This document shows positions 57,563 to 64,000 of a DNA stretch of 64,000 nt, piece after piece; the first letter of the stretch is position 1, and the number at the start of each line of letters is the position of its first letter. The stretch covers positions 1 through 64,000 of IMG/VR virus record IMGVR_UViG_3300035660_000007, one strand, 5' to 3'. The notes under the pieces are model-generated. The model was not told where the DNA came from. It made no database searches and was given only the letters and a program-made list of their open reading frames with translations. Origin of the DNA: a virus. Position numbers and translations under genes: made by a program.

Positions 57563-57891
57563 CCCACCTCCGCCGCAATCATAGCCAGCGTCAGGACGTG
57601 GCCAGCCTGGTCGCCGTGAATCGTAGTCCAGCCTTCGCACTTCGCAAAGTCCAGAAGCCAATGCACAGCCGCCACTATAGCACCTACCGCTGGCATCGCA
57701 ACCACCAGGGCGACAAGTCCGCCGTGTATCAGGGCATGGGCGGTCAGCCAGTAGAACCAATTCACCTGCGGCTTCTGGCCTGGGGGTGGTTGAAGCGTAG
57801 TATGTCGGTTCTTCCCTCGCGCCACCGCATCGGACTGCAGGGCGAAGTCGGCGAGGGCATGAGCACAGAGTAGCCAGAAGAAAGTCGTCAT
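57559..57891 (-). CDS. DUF3307-like membrane protein
   Basis: 110 residues with the typical opening FWLLCAHALADFALQSDAVA, then WLTAHALIHGGLVALVVAM and AIVAAVHWLLDFAKCEGWTT ending in LTLAMIAAEVG. Four short hydrophobic segments with conserved His/Asp are seen in this family of small phage and bacterial membrane proteins. Function unknown. Confidence 0.78.
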   Translation of the reverse strand: MTTFFWLLCAHALADFALQSDAVARGKNRHTTLQPPPGQKPQVNWFYWLTAHALIHGGLVALVVAMPAVGAIVAAVHWLLDFAKCEGWTTIHGDQAGHVLTLAMIAAEVG

Positions 57892-57894
57892 TAT

Positions 57895-58242
57895 TCATCC
57901 CACCTCCACCGGCAACTTGGCTTGCTTGATAAACCGCTTCAAGTCTCGCAGAAGGCGCTGCTCGTTAGCGCCTTGAGGATGCGCGGCGATTGTTCCGCCC
58001 CCCGCCTGGCAACAACCTGCAGGCCACCCGTTCCACTCAACGTAAATGCCGAAGGGCGGGATGTCCTTCTGCTCCCGGTTGCTGGGGTTCATCGCAACGC
58101 CCCACTTATTTCCGCCTGTGCTTGGCACCTCGAAGCGAAGCAGACCATCCTTGTCCAGGTGATCCGCTGCAGGCGACAGACCAGCGGCTATTGCTGCCTC
58201 CGAGCACATCAACCAGACCTGGCACATTCGGTCAGGCTTCAC
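57895..58242 (-). CDS. Hypothetical protein, 115 aa
   Basis: GTG at 58242 overlaps the C5 methyltransferase stop (GTGA); ATG 58227 is an alternative. Contains LRFEVPSTGGNKWGVAMNPS, FGIYVEWNGWPAGCC and a helical end (LLRDLKRFIKQAKLPVEVG). No family is recognised. Confidence 0.6.
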   Translation of the reverse strand: MKPDRMCQVWLMCSEAAIAAGLSPAADHLDKDGLLRFEVPSTGGNKWGVAMNPSNREQKDIPPFGIYVEWNGWPAGCCQAGGGTIAAHPQGANEQRLLRDLKRFIKQAKLPVEVG

Positions 58243-59294
58243 GGCGCAACCTCCATCTCCAACCGCCCCTGTGCCCGCTCGCGGGCGAGGCGCCCGCTCA
58301 ATACTGTCCATGCTCTCGCAGCCACTTGCGGAACGACTCCTTCGCCGATTGCGCGCAGTCGGTCCACCCTAAAGGCCAGCCCATCAACCACTCTACCCAC
58401 GTCGGGTTCAGTTTTCCACCAACCTGCGCCCTCAACTGGCTCTGGCCCTGACCGTGCGAGTTCTTGGTCAGCGAAGTAGGCGTTCGGAACCGCACTGCCG
58501 TCCTCAAGTCCTCGCCTCCCTCGCCGTATTTCCCCGCCCCGAAGCCGTCCGACTGCCTCGGCGTCGGCCACCGTTTCACTTCCTGCTCCAATACCCTGCC
58601 ACCCCTGCTCTCTATGCGGCTGCCTAGGTTGCTGCCCCGTAGGGTAGGCCACATTCGCACATTCCCCTGATCCGGCAGGTAGAAGTCCGCAGGTTTCCGC
58701 TGACTGCCCTTCGCTCCTGTCACTCCACCCTTGCCGTCGTTTGCTCTGGGAGTGCGCCAGTATGAAAAGCCTTCGCCGCAAGTGCGGCGCTCCGACTCCT
58801 GCCGCCGAGAACACATCCCATTCCGCATCATACCCGACCGAGGCCAGCGAACCGAGGACTTCTCCGAAGGCGCTGCGAAGGAGCCCTGGCACATTTTCCA
58901 GGAAGACGAAGCGGGGTCGAACTTCGCAAACCACTCTGAAGATGTCGGGCCATATCCAGCGTTCGTCGGCTGTGCCTCTCCGCTTGCCTGCGACGGAGAA
59001 GGGCTGGCAGGGTGGCCCGGAAGAGACAATATCCACTTTGCCGCGCCACGGCTTGCCGTCGAAGGTGGTAACGTCATCCCAGATAGGAGCCGCATCCAGG
59101 GCTTCGTCCGCCATGCGCGCAACAAGGACTGCGGCTGAATGGGCTTCTCTCTCGATGTGACAGACAGTCCGGTATCCGGGTATGGCGAGTTTGATTCCAA
59201 GTTCCAGTCCGCCGACGCCGGCGCAGATTGCAAGACCGTTGAGGGTATGTAGAGCCAACTCATCGTCGGTCCTCCGCCATAAGTCGTTCATCAT
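58239..59294 (-). CDS. dcm: DNA (cytosine-5) methyltransferase
   Basis: 351 residues with ordered C5 motifs: I LAICAGVGGLELG (21-33), IV GPPCQPFS with catalytic Cys96, VI FLENVPGLL (131-139), VIII GAPHLRRRLFILA, and a final FRVDRLRAIGEGVVPQVAAR (motif X). The product would methylate cytosine C5, probably for restriction evasion. The same DNA also has a long alternative frame with protein-like features (see 58298-59263). It ends with the tail RLARERAQGRLEMEVAP also seen elsewhere in this operon. Confidence 0.9.
   Translation of the reverse strand: MMNDLWRRTDDELALHTLNGLAICAGVGGLELGIKLAIPGYRTVCHIEREAHSAAVLVARMADEALDAAPIWDDVTTFDGKPWRGKVDIVSSGPPCQPFSVAGKRRGTADERWIWPDIFRVVCEVRPRFVFLENVPGLLRSAFGEVLGSLASVGYDAEWDVFSAAGVGAPHLRRRLFILAHSQSKRRQGWSDRSEGQSAETCGLLPAGSGECANVAYPTGQQPRQPHREQGWQGIGAGSETVADAEAVGRLRGGEIRRGRRGLEDGSAVPNAYFADQELARSGPEPVEGAGWWKTEPDVGRVVDGLAFRVDRLRAIGEGVVPQVAARAWTVLSGRLARERAQGRLEMEVAP
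58298..59263 (-). CDS. Alternative-frame ORF inside the C5 methyltransferase gene
   Basis: A 321-codon frame on the same strand, shifted by one base. Its parts resemble a recurrent phage protein type from memory: SSEWFAKFDPASSSWKMCQG, then VRWPRSGMMRNGM, YWRTPRANDGKGG, WPTPRQSDGFG and a final GGKLNPTWVEWLMGWPLGWT. These phrases occur in proteins annotated near or as cytosine methyltransferases. Either it is truly dual-coding or the similarity is a conserved shadow. No good ribosome-binding site is evident. Confidence 0.35.
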   Translation of the reverse strand: MSWLYIPSTVLQSAPASADWNLESNSPYPDTGLSVTSREKPIQPQSLLRAWRTKPWMRLLSGMTLPPSTASRGAAKWILSLPGHPASPSPSQASGEAQPTNAGYGPTSSEWFAKFDPASSSWKMCQGSFAAPSEKSSVRWPRSGMMRNGMCSRRQESERRTCGEGFSYWRTPRANDGKGGVTGAKGSQRKPADFYLPDQGNVRMWPTLRGSNLGSRIESRGGRVLEQEVKRWPTPRQSDGFGAGKYGEGGEDLRTAVRFRTPTSLTKNSHGQGQSQLRAQVGGKLNPTWVEWLMGWPLGWTDCAQSAKESFRKWLREHGQY

Positions 59295-59347
59295 CCCGCC
59301 TCCATCTCCAGCCGCCCCTGCGCGCGCTCAAGCGCGATGCGCTTCAT
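59291..59347 (-). CDS. 18-residue methyltransferase-tail mini-ORF
   Basis: MKRIALERAQGRLEMEAG, ATGA-coupled to the DHH gene upstream and the C5 methyltransferase downstream. It is nearly the same as the C-terminal tails at 58242 (RLARERAQGRLEMEVAP) and 63843 ([17 protein letters not shown]). It looks like a fossil end of a methyltransferase retained with its ribosome-binding site. Confidence 0.45.
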   Translation of the reverse strand: MKRIALERAQGRLEMEAG

Positions 59348-60228
59348 GCTACGACCCCAACTGGCCGGGTCTTCACGAATGGCAACGCCGCACACTGAAA
59401 CCCTGCTGCGCCCTTGTGTCCGCCGCCGCCATGCCTCTTCGCAATCTCCGCGCAGTCCACGCCTTTCACGGAGTAGAGGCTGACTGTCCAGGTCGCTCCG
59501 TCGAAGTAAAAGGGCATGAGCAAGTCATACTGTTCGGCCTTGTGGCCAAAGAACTCTGACCCGCACAAGCCATTGTTGCACGCAAGCGCACGGTGGCCCT
59601 CAAAGACCGTCTCGAATGCAAGGGCTTTGACCTTATCCGCGTGCTGCCACCTGCGGTAGGCCATGACTATCTTGCCTTCCTCCCGCATTTCTCGAACGCC
59701 AGGACTAGCGTCCCAGTTGAGATAATCCCATAGACGAGCGCGCGGGTTTGTATCGTGTGCAAGGAGGCCAGCACAGAATTCTCGCGTCGCCTCGCCATAC
59801 TGAAAGCGCCAAACGTCGCGGTCGCCAATCAGCCGCGTAGCAAGAGGTGCACAGTCTGCGCCTACGGCAACGCCGTCCAGGTTATCAGGCGTCTGCGTGT
59901 AGAGGTAAGTCAGGACGCAGGCTGCTATCCCATCCTCGCGCAGGCCAGGCACGTGCAACGGGATATTCGCCTCCACGACCTCGCGCTGGAACCGGTCAAG
60001 GGCCGTTTTGTGATGGTCAATCCAGACAACAGTCCGACATGCGAGTTTCACCAGGGTATCGGTTGGTACAGAGTAATCCACCAGCCAAACCTCTGCATAC
60101 TGCAGGGCGATTGCCAGCGGGAACTCGTCTTTGTAGTCAATCTCGTAGAGTTCCGCCGATGGGCAGAGACGCCTTACCCAGTAAGCAGCACACCTTCCGT
60201 CAAGGTCGTTGTGATGAAAACAAATCAT
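59344..60228 (-). CDS. DHH-family phosphoesterase
   Basis: 294 residues, GAGGAGG before the ATG at 60228. Motifs in order: FHHNDLDGRCAAYWV (DHH motif I with D8, D10), WLVDYSVPTD (motif II), VVWIDHHKTALD (motif III, DHH) and the DHHA1 end KRHGGGGHKGAAGFQC. Such enzymes hydrolyse oligoribonucleotides, pAp or cyclic dinucleotides. In a phage it may recycle nucleotides or remove a defence signal such as a cyclic nucleotide; that is inference. Confidence 0.88.
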   Translation of the reverse strand: MICFHHNDLDGRCAAYWVRRLCPSAELYEIDYKDEFPLAIALQYAEVWLVDYSVPTDTLVKLACRTVVWIDHHKTALDRFQREVVEANIPLHVPGLREDGIAACVLTYLYTQTPDNLDGVAVGADCAPLATRLIGDRDVWRFQYGEATREFCAGLLAHDTNPRARLWDYLNWDASPGVREMREEGKIVMAYRRWQHADKVKALAFETVFEGHRALACNNGLCGSEFFGHKAEQYDLLMPFYFDGATWTVSLYSVKGVDCAEIAKRHGGGGHKGAAGFQCAALPFVKTRPVGVVA

Positions 60229-60266
60229 CTTCTGTTCCTCCTCTAGTTCGCGCGGGTCAATGGCTA

Positions 60267-60279
60267 GGGCCGAAGGCCC
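60267..60279 (-). terminator. UUCG-loop hairpin upstream of DHH gene
   Basis: On the minus strand GGGCC-TTCG-GCCC forms a stable tetraloop hairpin in the 80-nt gap between the winged-helix gene and the DHH gene. No T-run follows, so it may stabilise or separate mRNA segments. Confidence 0.4.
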
Positions 60280-60301
60280 GCCATCGCGGTCGCTATGCGA
60301 C

Positions 60302-60631
60302 CTAGCGATCACGGCAAGAGCCTCCACTCCTCCAGGTTCGTGCCGGGCAGACGGCGCTTCTCCATCTGCACGCCGTGCTCGCGCATATCCCACAACCTCG
60401 CTCCATACCGCCAGCAGATGCGTTGGAGCGCGATGACGCTGTGCCATTCGCCGTCCGACAGGAGGGCATAGAGAAGTTCCATCTGCGTCGGCTTGCGCGG
60501 GCGCTCGCCAAGGGCAAGTTGAATGCTAGCCACGACGCCACCGCGTTCGCGGCGGCATGGTCTGTGCTGACAGCATCGTCCCACTCGACAATCACGAGAC
60601 GGCCAATAAGGTTTTCGAGTTTCGTTTTCAT
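60302..60631 (-). CDS. Small protein with doubtful 3' half
   Basis: ATG at 60631 overlaps the previous stop (ATGA) and reads MKTKLENLIGRLVIVEWDDA. After about 33 residues the frame becomes Ser/Arg/Ala-rich and looks like a shadow of the winged-helix frame. A single indel near 60530 would join MKTKL...NAVAS to IQLALGERPRKP in the other frame. Start is supported; end is not. Confidence 0.45.
   Translation of the reverse strand: MKTKLENLIGRLVIVEWDDAVSTDHAAANAVASWLAFNLPLASARASRRRWNFSMPSCRTANGTASSRSNASAGGMERGCGICASTACRWRSAVCPARTWRSGGSCRDR
60309..60533 (-). CDS. Winged-helix-like DNA-binding protein
   Basis: The 74-residue product from GTG 60533 reads IQLALGERPRKPTQMELLYA, LLSDGEWHSVIALQRICWRY and GARLWDMREHGVQMEKRRLP. 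The pattern of ALLxDGxWHS, GAR-x-xDxR and a final GTNLEEWRL is a small winged helix seen in phages. It may instead be the 3' part of the gene starting at 60631 (frameshift). Confidence 0.62.
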   Translation of the reverse strand: MASIQLALGERPRKPTQMELLYALLSDGEWHSVIALQRICWRYGARLWDMREHGVQMEKRRLPGTNLEEWRLLP

Positions 60632-61032
60632 CCCTCACCCTGCCCGCGCAGTTCGCTCATAGCATGGCCCCCTTGCCCTGCCAAGCCGAGGGGAAGTCGC
60701 TCACGCGCCATCTTCTCCAGCCCACTACGCAATTGGTCAAACAACTGCAAGACGTCGTGCACGTGCACCCCGTCGTCATAGTGCTGGTTCACGACCAACT
60801 TTGCTGAACTCGGCCACCATTCGACCCGCAACGAGCCTCTCGTAAAAACCCAATGGTGCCCGCCGTTCGAGATTCGCAAGCCCAAGCCAGCGGCCCTACA
60901 CCATGCCCTGACAATCTCACGCGCCTCCAGCGCAGCCTGCCACCGCCGTTCATGCCGAAGAGCAGGCGTTTCTCCGCCATCAAACGGCACCAGGCAACTG
61001 CGTCCTGCGCTGCGTCTATCGTGCTTGCTCAC
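60628..61032 (-). CDS. Hypothetical protein, 134 aa
   Basis: GTG at 61032 overlaps the previous stop (GTGA). Contains ALEAREIVRAWCRAAGLGLR, GGHHWVFTRGSLRVEWWPSS and VVNQHYDDGVHVHDVLQLFD. Small alpha/beta protein with a WW-type strand. Unknown. Confidence 0.65.
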   Translation of the reverse strand: MSKHDRRSAGRSCLVPFDGGETPALRHERRWQAALEAREIVRAWCRAAGLGLRISNGGHHWVFTRGSLRVEWWPSSAKLVVNQHYDDGVHVHDVLQLFDQLRSGLEKMARERLPLGLAGQGGHAMSELRGQGEG

Positions 61033-61727
61033 TTCGGCATCTCCATCTCGACTGCTTGCGCAGCCAGCGCTGCAAAGTCAATGGTGCTAGCCGCCCTCGC
61101 CGCCCTCGCCGCCGCCCACGCCGCCGCCCACGCCGCCCTCGCCGCCGCCCACGCCGCCGCCCCCGCCGCCCACGCCGCCGCCCACGCCGCCGCCCACGCC
61201 GCCGCTCTCGGCGCCGCCCACGCCGCCCACGCCGCCGCCCACGCCGCCCACGCCGCCGCCCCCGCCGCCTCCTCCCCGTCAGTCTGCGTTGCTCCCTTCC
61301 TCAGCAACGCCAGTATACTCTCGACGGCCTCGCGCACCGCCGAGAGGTCGGGGTCGCCCGCGTTCACAGCCGCACTGGCCAGCAGAGCGTAACGCAGTTG
61401 AACCCGCAGCCGGATGCGCTCGTCAACATACCAGGACGGCAGCGGTATCTCATGGGCGTCCCGGAGCAAATAGCAGCCTACTTTGAGCGGACTGTCAACC
61501 GCGACCTCGCCCTCAACCTCCCACGCGCGGCATTCTGGCCCATACTCACCGTCCATCGGGTCTTGCAGCAAGCCCACGTTCAGGTCGCGGTAGCAGTGCA
61601 GTAACCCGACCTCGCATAGCACTGTGCCGCGTTGCCCCTCCGGTATCTCGTGCGTCGCGCCCTCGGCCCATTGGAGGTCGCTGTGCTTGCTCTTGCCTGT
61701 CGTCGTCGTCAGTTTGTAGAGTTTCAT
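61029..61727 (-). CDS. Protein with Ala/Trp repeat tail (DUF7666-like start)
   Basis: 232 residues. The N-terminal about 140 residues read MKLYKLTTTTGKSKHSDLQW, GTVLCEVGLLHCYRDLNVGL, ECRAWEVEGEVAVDSPLKVG, a soluble module common in phage genomes. Residues about 155-215 are almost only Ala and Trp with occasional Arg, in AAW/AAAW steps. The end is VEMEMPK. The repeat would form an Ala-rich helix with a Trp face. Confidence 0.78.
   Translation of the reverse strand: MKLYKLTTTTGKSKHSDLQWAEGATHEIPEGQRGTVLCEVGLLHCYRDLNVGLLQDPMDGEYGPECRAWEVEGEVAVDSPLKVGCYLLRDAHEIPLPSWYVDERIRLRVQLRYALLASAAVNAGDPDLSAVREAVESILALLRKGATQTDGEEAAGAAAWAAWAAAWAAWAAPRAAAWAAAWAAAWAAGAAAWAAARAAWAAAWAAARAARAASTIDFAALAAQAVEMEMPK
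61090..61275 (-). repeat. GCCGCC-CACGCC microsatellite in coding DNA
   Basis: Short units GCCGCCCACGCC and GCCGCCCACGCCGCC repeat about 15 times with few changes. In the coding frame they give AAWAAAW. It is prone to slippage in multiples of three and would change helix length. Confidence 0.8.
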
Positions 61728-62260
61728 GGCATCTCCATCTGTTCTGCCAACTTCCTCGCCTCTTGAACCGGATTGATACGAATCACGGGACTCGGCACGC
61801 CCATGCCCATCTGCCGCTCGCGCCCGACCGGCATGCCGCCGAAACCCTCGGCGATGAAGGCGGGCTGGAACCGCAGCAGCTCCCGCACGGCCACCGCGCT
61901 GTGGTTGTCGCAGCCGAAGCCGGCCAGGCAGCCATCCATGATGGCGAGGAGTTGCGACTCCAGGCGAGACTCACTTTCAAGCAGGCAGGTGTCGCGCCAT
62001 TCGTGCTTGCTGCTCGCCAGGTCCGTCCGGATGAAGCAGGGCAGGCCGACCCACTGCACCGCCGACATCAGCCGCTCCATGAACTCCAGCCACCCCGCAG
62101 GCGCGGGTTTATGATCCATCATGGCGAATGCCCACTCATCCAGCATCCCGGGCTCCGGGCACCGCACCAGTTCGGTGCGCGGGCCTGGCACGCCGGACTG
62201 CAGGACGGCCGGCCACCAGATCACCATGCTGTTGGGGTCCACGTCCCTGATCACCGTCAT
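61724..62260 (-). CDS. Hypothetical protein, 178 aa
   Basis: ATG at 62260 overlaps the nuclease stop. Contains MTVIRDVDPNSMVIWWPAVL, LDEWAFAMMDHKPAPAGWLE, PCFIRTDLASSKHEWRDTC. The phrase FIRTDLxSxKHxW resembles phage proteins of an ATP-grasp-like type, but the rest is too short to decide. The end is KLAEQMEMP, which carries the next ribosome-binding site. Confidence 0.65.
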   Translation of the reverse strand: MTVIRDVDPNSMVIWWPAVLQSGVPGPRTELVRCPEPGMLDEWAFAMMDHKPAPAGWLEFMERLMSAVQWVGLPCFIRTDLASSKHEWRDTCLLESESRLESQLLAIMDGCLAGFGCDNHSAVAVRELLRFQPAFIAEGFGGMPVGRERQMGMGVPSPVIRINPVQEARKLAEQMEMP

Positions 62261-62721
62261 TCTTCACCTCCGTACTTCGACCAACTCAGTGGCAACGTCT
62301 CATCTGAGCGCGCTGCCGGAACGGGCCGGCTCCCGTGCTCCCTGCGCAGGCGCGTGAACTCCCGCGCGCGCAGCACCCCGGCCCTCGTGGCCTCCTCGAC
62401 GCACCCGCCCACGTGCGCGGGGCTGACGAACCAGCGCCGCCTGCCCAGCGTCCTCTCCGGCCACAGCACGATGTCGTTGCCGTCCGCCATGGCCTTGGCA
62501 ATCTGGGCGGGTTGCGGGCGGCTGGACTTCACCTCCGCCTTCCACGGCATCCCCGCGCCGGGCTCGCCCCACTTCACGTCGCCGACCGCCGGGTTGTCCT
62601 GCCGCATGCCGGCCGGCACGCGCTGCGCCTCGAAGCCGATGCCGCGCAGTATGTTGGCCGCTTCCCGCTCGACCCTCTTCCCTTTATTCACGGCGCGCCC
62701 GCCGCACATCCTTGCCTTCAC
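62257..62721 (-). CDS. PDDEXK-type nuclease (Holliday junction resolvase-like)
   Basis: GTG at 62721 overlaps the HNH gene stop. 154 residues: NKGKRVEREAANILRGIGFE (helix with Glu), GDVKW, and MPWKAEVKSSRPQPAQIAKA with the E-x-K catalytic pair, then DIVLWPERTLGRRRWFV. This is the E...D...ExK layout of small phage resolvases or nucleases, probably processing recombination or packaging intermediates. Confidence 0.7.
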   Translation of the reverse strand: MKARMCGGRAVNKGKRVEREAANILRGIGFEAQRVPAGMRQDNPAVGDVKWGEPGAGMPWKAEVKSSRPQPAQIAKAMADGNDIVLWPERTLGRRRWFVSPAHVGGCVEEATRAGVLRAREFTRLRREHGSRPVPAARSDETLPLSWSKYGGEE

Positions 62722-63317
62722 TGCCCCATCTCCGCCCCGAGCGGCAGGATCGGCTGCATGGCGCTCCGCACCCGCTCCAGCCGCCATGCGATGAGTGACG
62801 CGACCGCCTGGCGCGCGATGGTCAGCGGCCGGCGTGCCTCGGCCCTGCGCCGCGCCCAGATGCGGTGCTGCGCGCGCGTCTCGCGTTTATGGCAGCGCCA
62901 ACAGAGGGTGATATAGTTGTCGAGGTCGCAGCCGTAGCCACTCTCGGCTACCGCGACCAGGTGATGGGCCTCCCAGACCGTGCGGTTGCGCACGGCGCTG
63001 AGCCCCATCTCCCGCAGGAACTCCTCCCATCGATGCGAATGCATCCCCATCCCGTCCGAGCCCCCGGCCACGCGCAAGCGGAACAATTCCGCTTCGAGCG
63101 CAGCGCAGTCCAGGCCGCACCCCCAGCATACGCCCCGGTCCCGCTCGAAGAGCCGTGAACGCACGAATGCCGGGCTGGTGCGTAGCAGATAATCGTCAAT
63201 GCAGGCTTGACTGCACCATCTTTGGCGCGGCGGTTTTACGCCGCCTCCACACCAGCAGCACACGCCCTTCCTCGCTGGCAGGCGCATGCGGGCGAGGCGC
63301 TGCTCGATGGTCACCAC
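62718..63317 (-). CDS. HNH endonuclease with zinc fingers
   Basis: GTG start at 63317. 199 residues: an N-terminal finger CCWCGGGVKPPRQRWCSQAC, a second CWGCGLDC, and the HNH core WEAHHLVAVAESGYGCDLDN followed by YITLCWRCHKRET. The C-terminus is helical and basic. It may be a phage maturation or homing nuclease; it is embedded and coupled in the operon, which favours a phage function. Confidence 0.88.
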   Translation of the reverse strand: MVTIEQRLARMRLPARKGVCCWCGGGVKPPRQRWCSQACIDDYLLRTSPAFVRSRLFERDRGVCWGCGLDCAALEAELFRLRVAGGSDGMGMHSHRWEEFLREMGLSAVRNRTVWEAHHLVAVAESGYGCDLDNYITLCWRCHKRETRAQHRIWARRRAEARRPLTIARQAVASLIAWRLERVRSAMQPILPLGAEMGQ

Positions 63318-63351
63318 GGCACCTCATCTACGTGGCCGAGAAGCACCTCGC

Positions 63352-63843
63352 TCACGGGACGGCCTCCTTGAGGGCGGGTTGATGTCGTAGCCTATATCTC
63401 TCGCGCCAGAACTTTTCGACCTGGTGATCAACAAGGTGAGACACACCATGACGCGCCTGCGCCGGAATGAGAACTTGGCACCCTTCCTGTCCCACCCCTA
63501 TCAGGCCAATCCCGTTCCAGTCCGTCTTCGGAACCCGACTGACAACCACGTCTAGAGGCACGGCCACGTAAGACTCATCCACATGCGGGCGATTCTCACG
63601 GGCCTGCCGCAGAACTGCCGCGACTTTGGATAGTTTCAACTCGACTGCGATGATGCGGCGATGCAGAGGCCTCCAGCCCTTCCGTCGGTTCTCGCGTCTG
63701 TTCACCATATCCCAGTCCAACTCGCAGCCGATGAGGTCACAGTAAGACCACAGGAGCACTTCGCGTTTGACGAGGAGTCCCTGCGCCTGCAGCCAGGCCA
63801 CGACTATCGGTGTCATGTCGCGTTCTCGTGCGAAGGGCTTCAC
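63352..63843 (-). CDS. Nuclease-like protein (VRR/PDDEXK type)
   Basis: GTG at 63843 overlaps the methyltransferase stop (GTGA); 163 residues. Contains [30 protein letters not shown] and [20 protein letters not shown]; the D...E-x-K arrangement (CDLIG...VELK) and the following helix suggest a restriction-endonuclease-like fold. It ends LKEAVP. The precise role is unknown. Confidence 0.6.
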   Translation of the reverse strand: MKPFARERDMTPIVVAWLQAQGLLVKREVLLWSYCDLIGCELDWDMVNRRENRRKGWRPLHRRIIAVELKLSKVAAVLRQARENRPHVDESYVAVPLDVVVSRVPKTDWNGIGLIGVGQEGCQVLIPAQARHGVSHLVDHQVEKFWRERYRLRHQPALKEAVP

Positions 63844-64000
63844 GGCACAACCTCCACCGGCAACTTGCCCTGCGCCCGCTCGCGGGCGATGCGCTCGTCT
63901 ATCATAGGCAGGTATTCCTGGGCAATCTCGATACCCACCCAGCGCCGGCCAAGCCGTTCCGCCACGGCCAGCGTGGTGCCCGAACCGGCGAAGGGGTCAA
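63840..64000 (-). CDS. DNA methyltransferase, C-terminal end (partial)
   Basis: The last 53 codons of a gene entering from the right edge: [40 protein letters not shown] and [21 protein letters not shown] is the AdoMet motif of beta-class N4/N6 methyltransferases, whose DPPY lies beyond the edge. It is the fourth DNA methyltransferase of the window. Confidence 0.88.
   Translation of the reverse strand, partial: DPFAGSGTTLAVAERLGRRWVGIEIAQEYLPMIDERIARERAQGKLPVEVVP

Noticed and set aside
61090-61275. Regular short repeats resembling a CRISPR array
   Set aside because: Units are 12-15 bp without spacers and translate in frame to Ala/Trp repeats.
1-64000. tRNA genes, integrase or attachment sites
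   Set aside because: I looked for cloverleaf-like intergenic sequence and recombinase genes and found none; nearly all gaps are too short.

Overview
The window is GC-rich DNA from an uncultured tailed bacteriophage (Caudoviricetes). It carries a near-complete HK97-type head module: terminase small and large subunits, portal, prohead protease and capsid. A siphovirus-like tail module follows, with head-tail connectors, a tail assembly chaperone that has a -1 frameshift site, a 1062-residue tape measure, and hub and fibre proteins. An amidase and holin-like membrane proteins complete the lytic genes. I see no host genes, integrase, tRNA, rRNA or CRISPR array. Replication genes must lie outside the window. 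The host cannot be named. Two sigma70-type promoters placed directly on start codons (leaderless messages) and an exported SLH-like protein point to a GC-rich bacterium that tolerates leaderless mRNAs.

Layout. 1-2815 is a leftward (minus) cluster of small accessory genes (ASCH domain, zinc ribbon, unknowns). It is read from three perfect-spacing sigma70-like promoters, and several genes share an AAAGGAGACGAG ribosome-binding leader. 2900-56620 is one long rightward late region: two ParB-like proteins, DNA methyltransferases, terminase with a 420-residue intein, portal-MuF-metallopeptidase fusion, protease, capsid, connectors and a large 20-residue-repeat protein. Next comes a 13 kb insertion rich in glycan genes (GT9, tandem GT-B, GT-D, Kps-like, methyltransferases, B12/radical SAM, SLH-like). 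Then come the tail genes, an amidase, a second glycan cassette, a sigma-region-2-like protein and holin-like proteins. A two-gene minus-strand HNH cassette sits between the tail chaperone and the tape measure. 56752-64000 is a tightly overlapping minus-strand operon: ASCH-HTH, DUF3307-like, C5 methyltransferase, DHH phosphoesterase, Ala/Trp-repeat protein, nucleases and the end of another methyltransferase.

How it may work together. A motif, CCTGGAATATACCGGCGAGG, stands immediately before the ParB-methyltransferase, portal, protease, tail glycosyltransferase and tape-measure genes, with weaker copies before the first ParB gene and the holin-like gene. It has a -10-like core and no shared -35. 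The last gene before the holin encodes a protein resembling sigma region 2 without region 4. I infer that this protein may be a minimal late sigma factor for these motifs, by analogy with T4 gp55. This is the most interesting candidate system here. The glycan genes suggest phage-encoded glycosylation of virion or host surface.

Caution. Several genes look broken: an amber codon in a methyltransferase, a frameshifted GNAT gene, and two small minus-strand genes. Some of these may be assembly errors.
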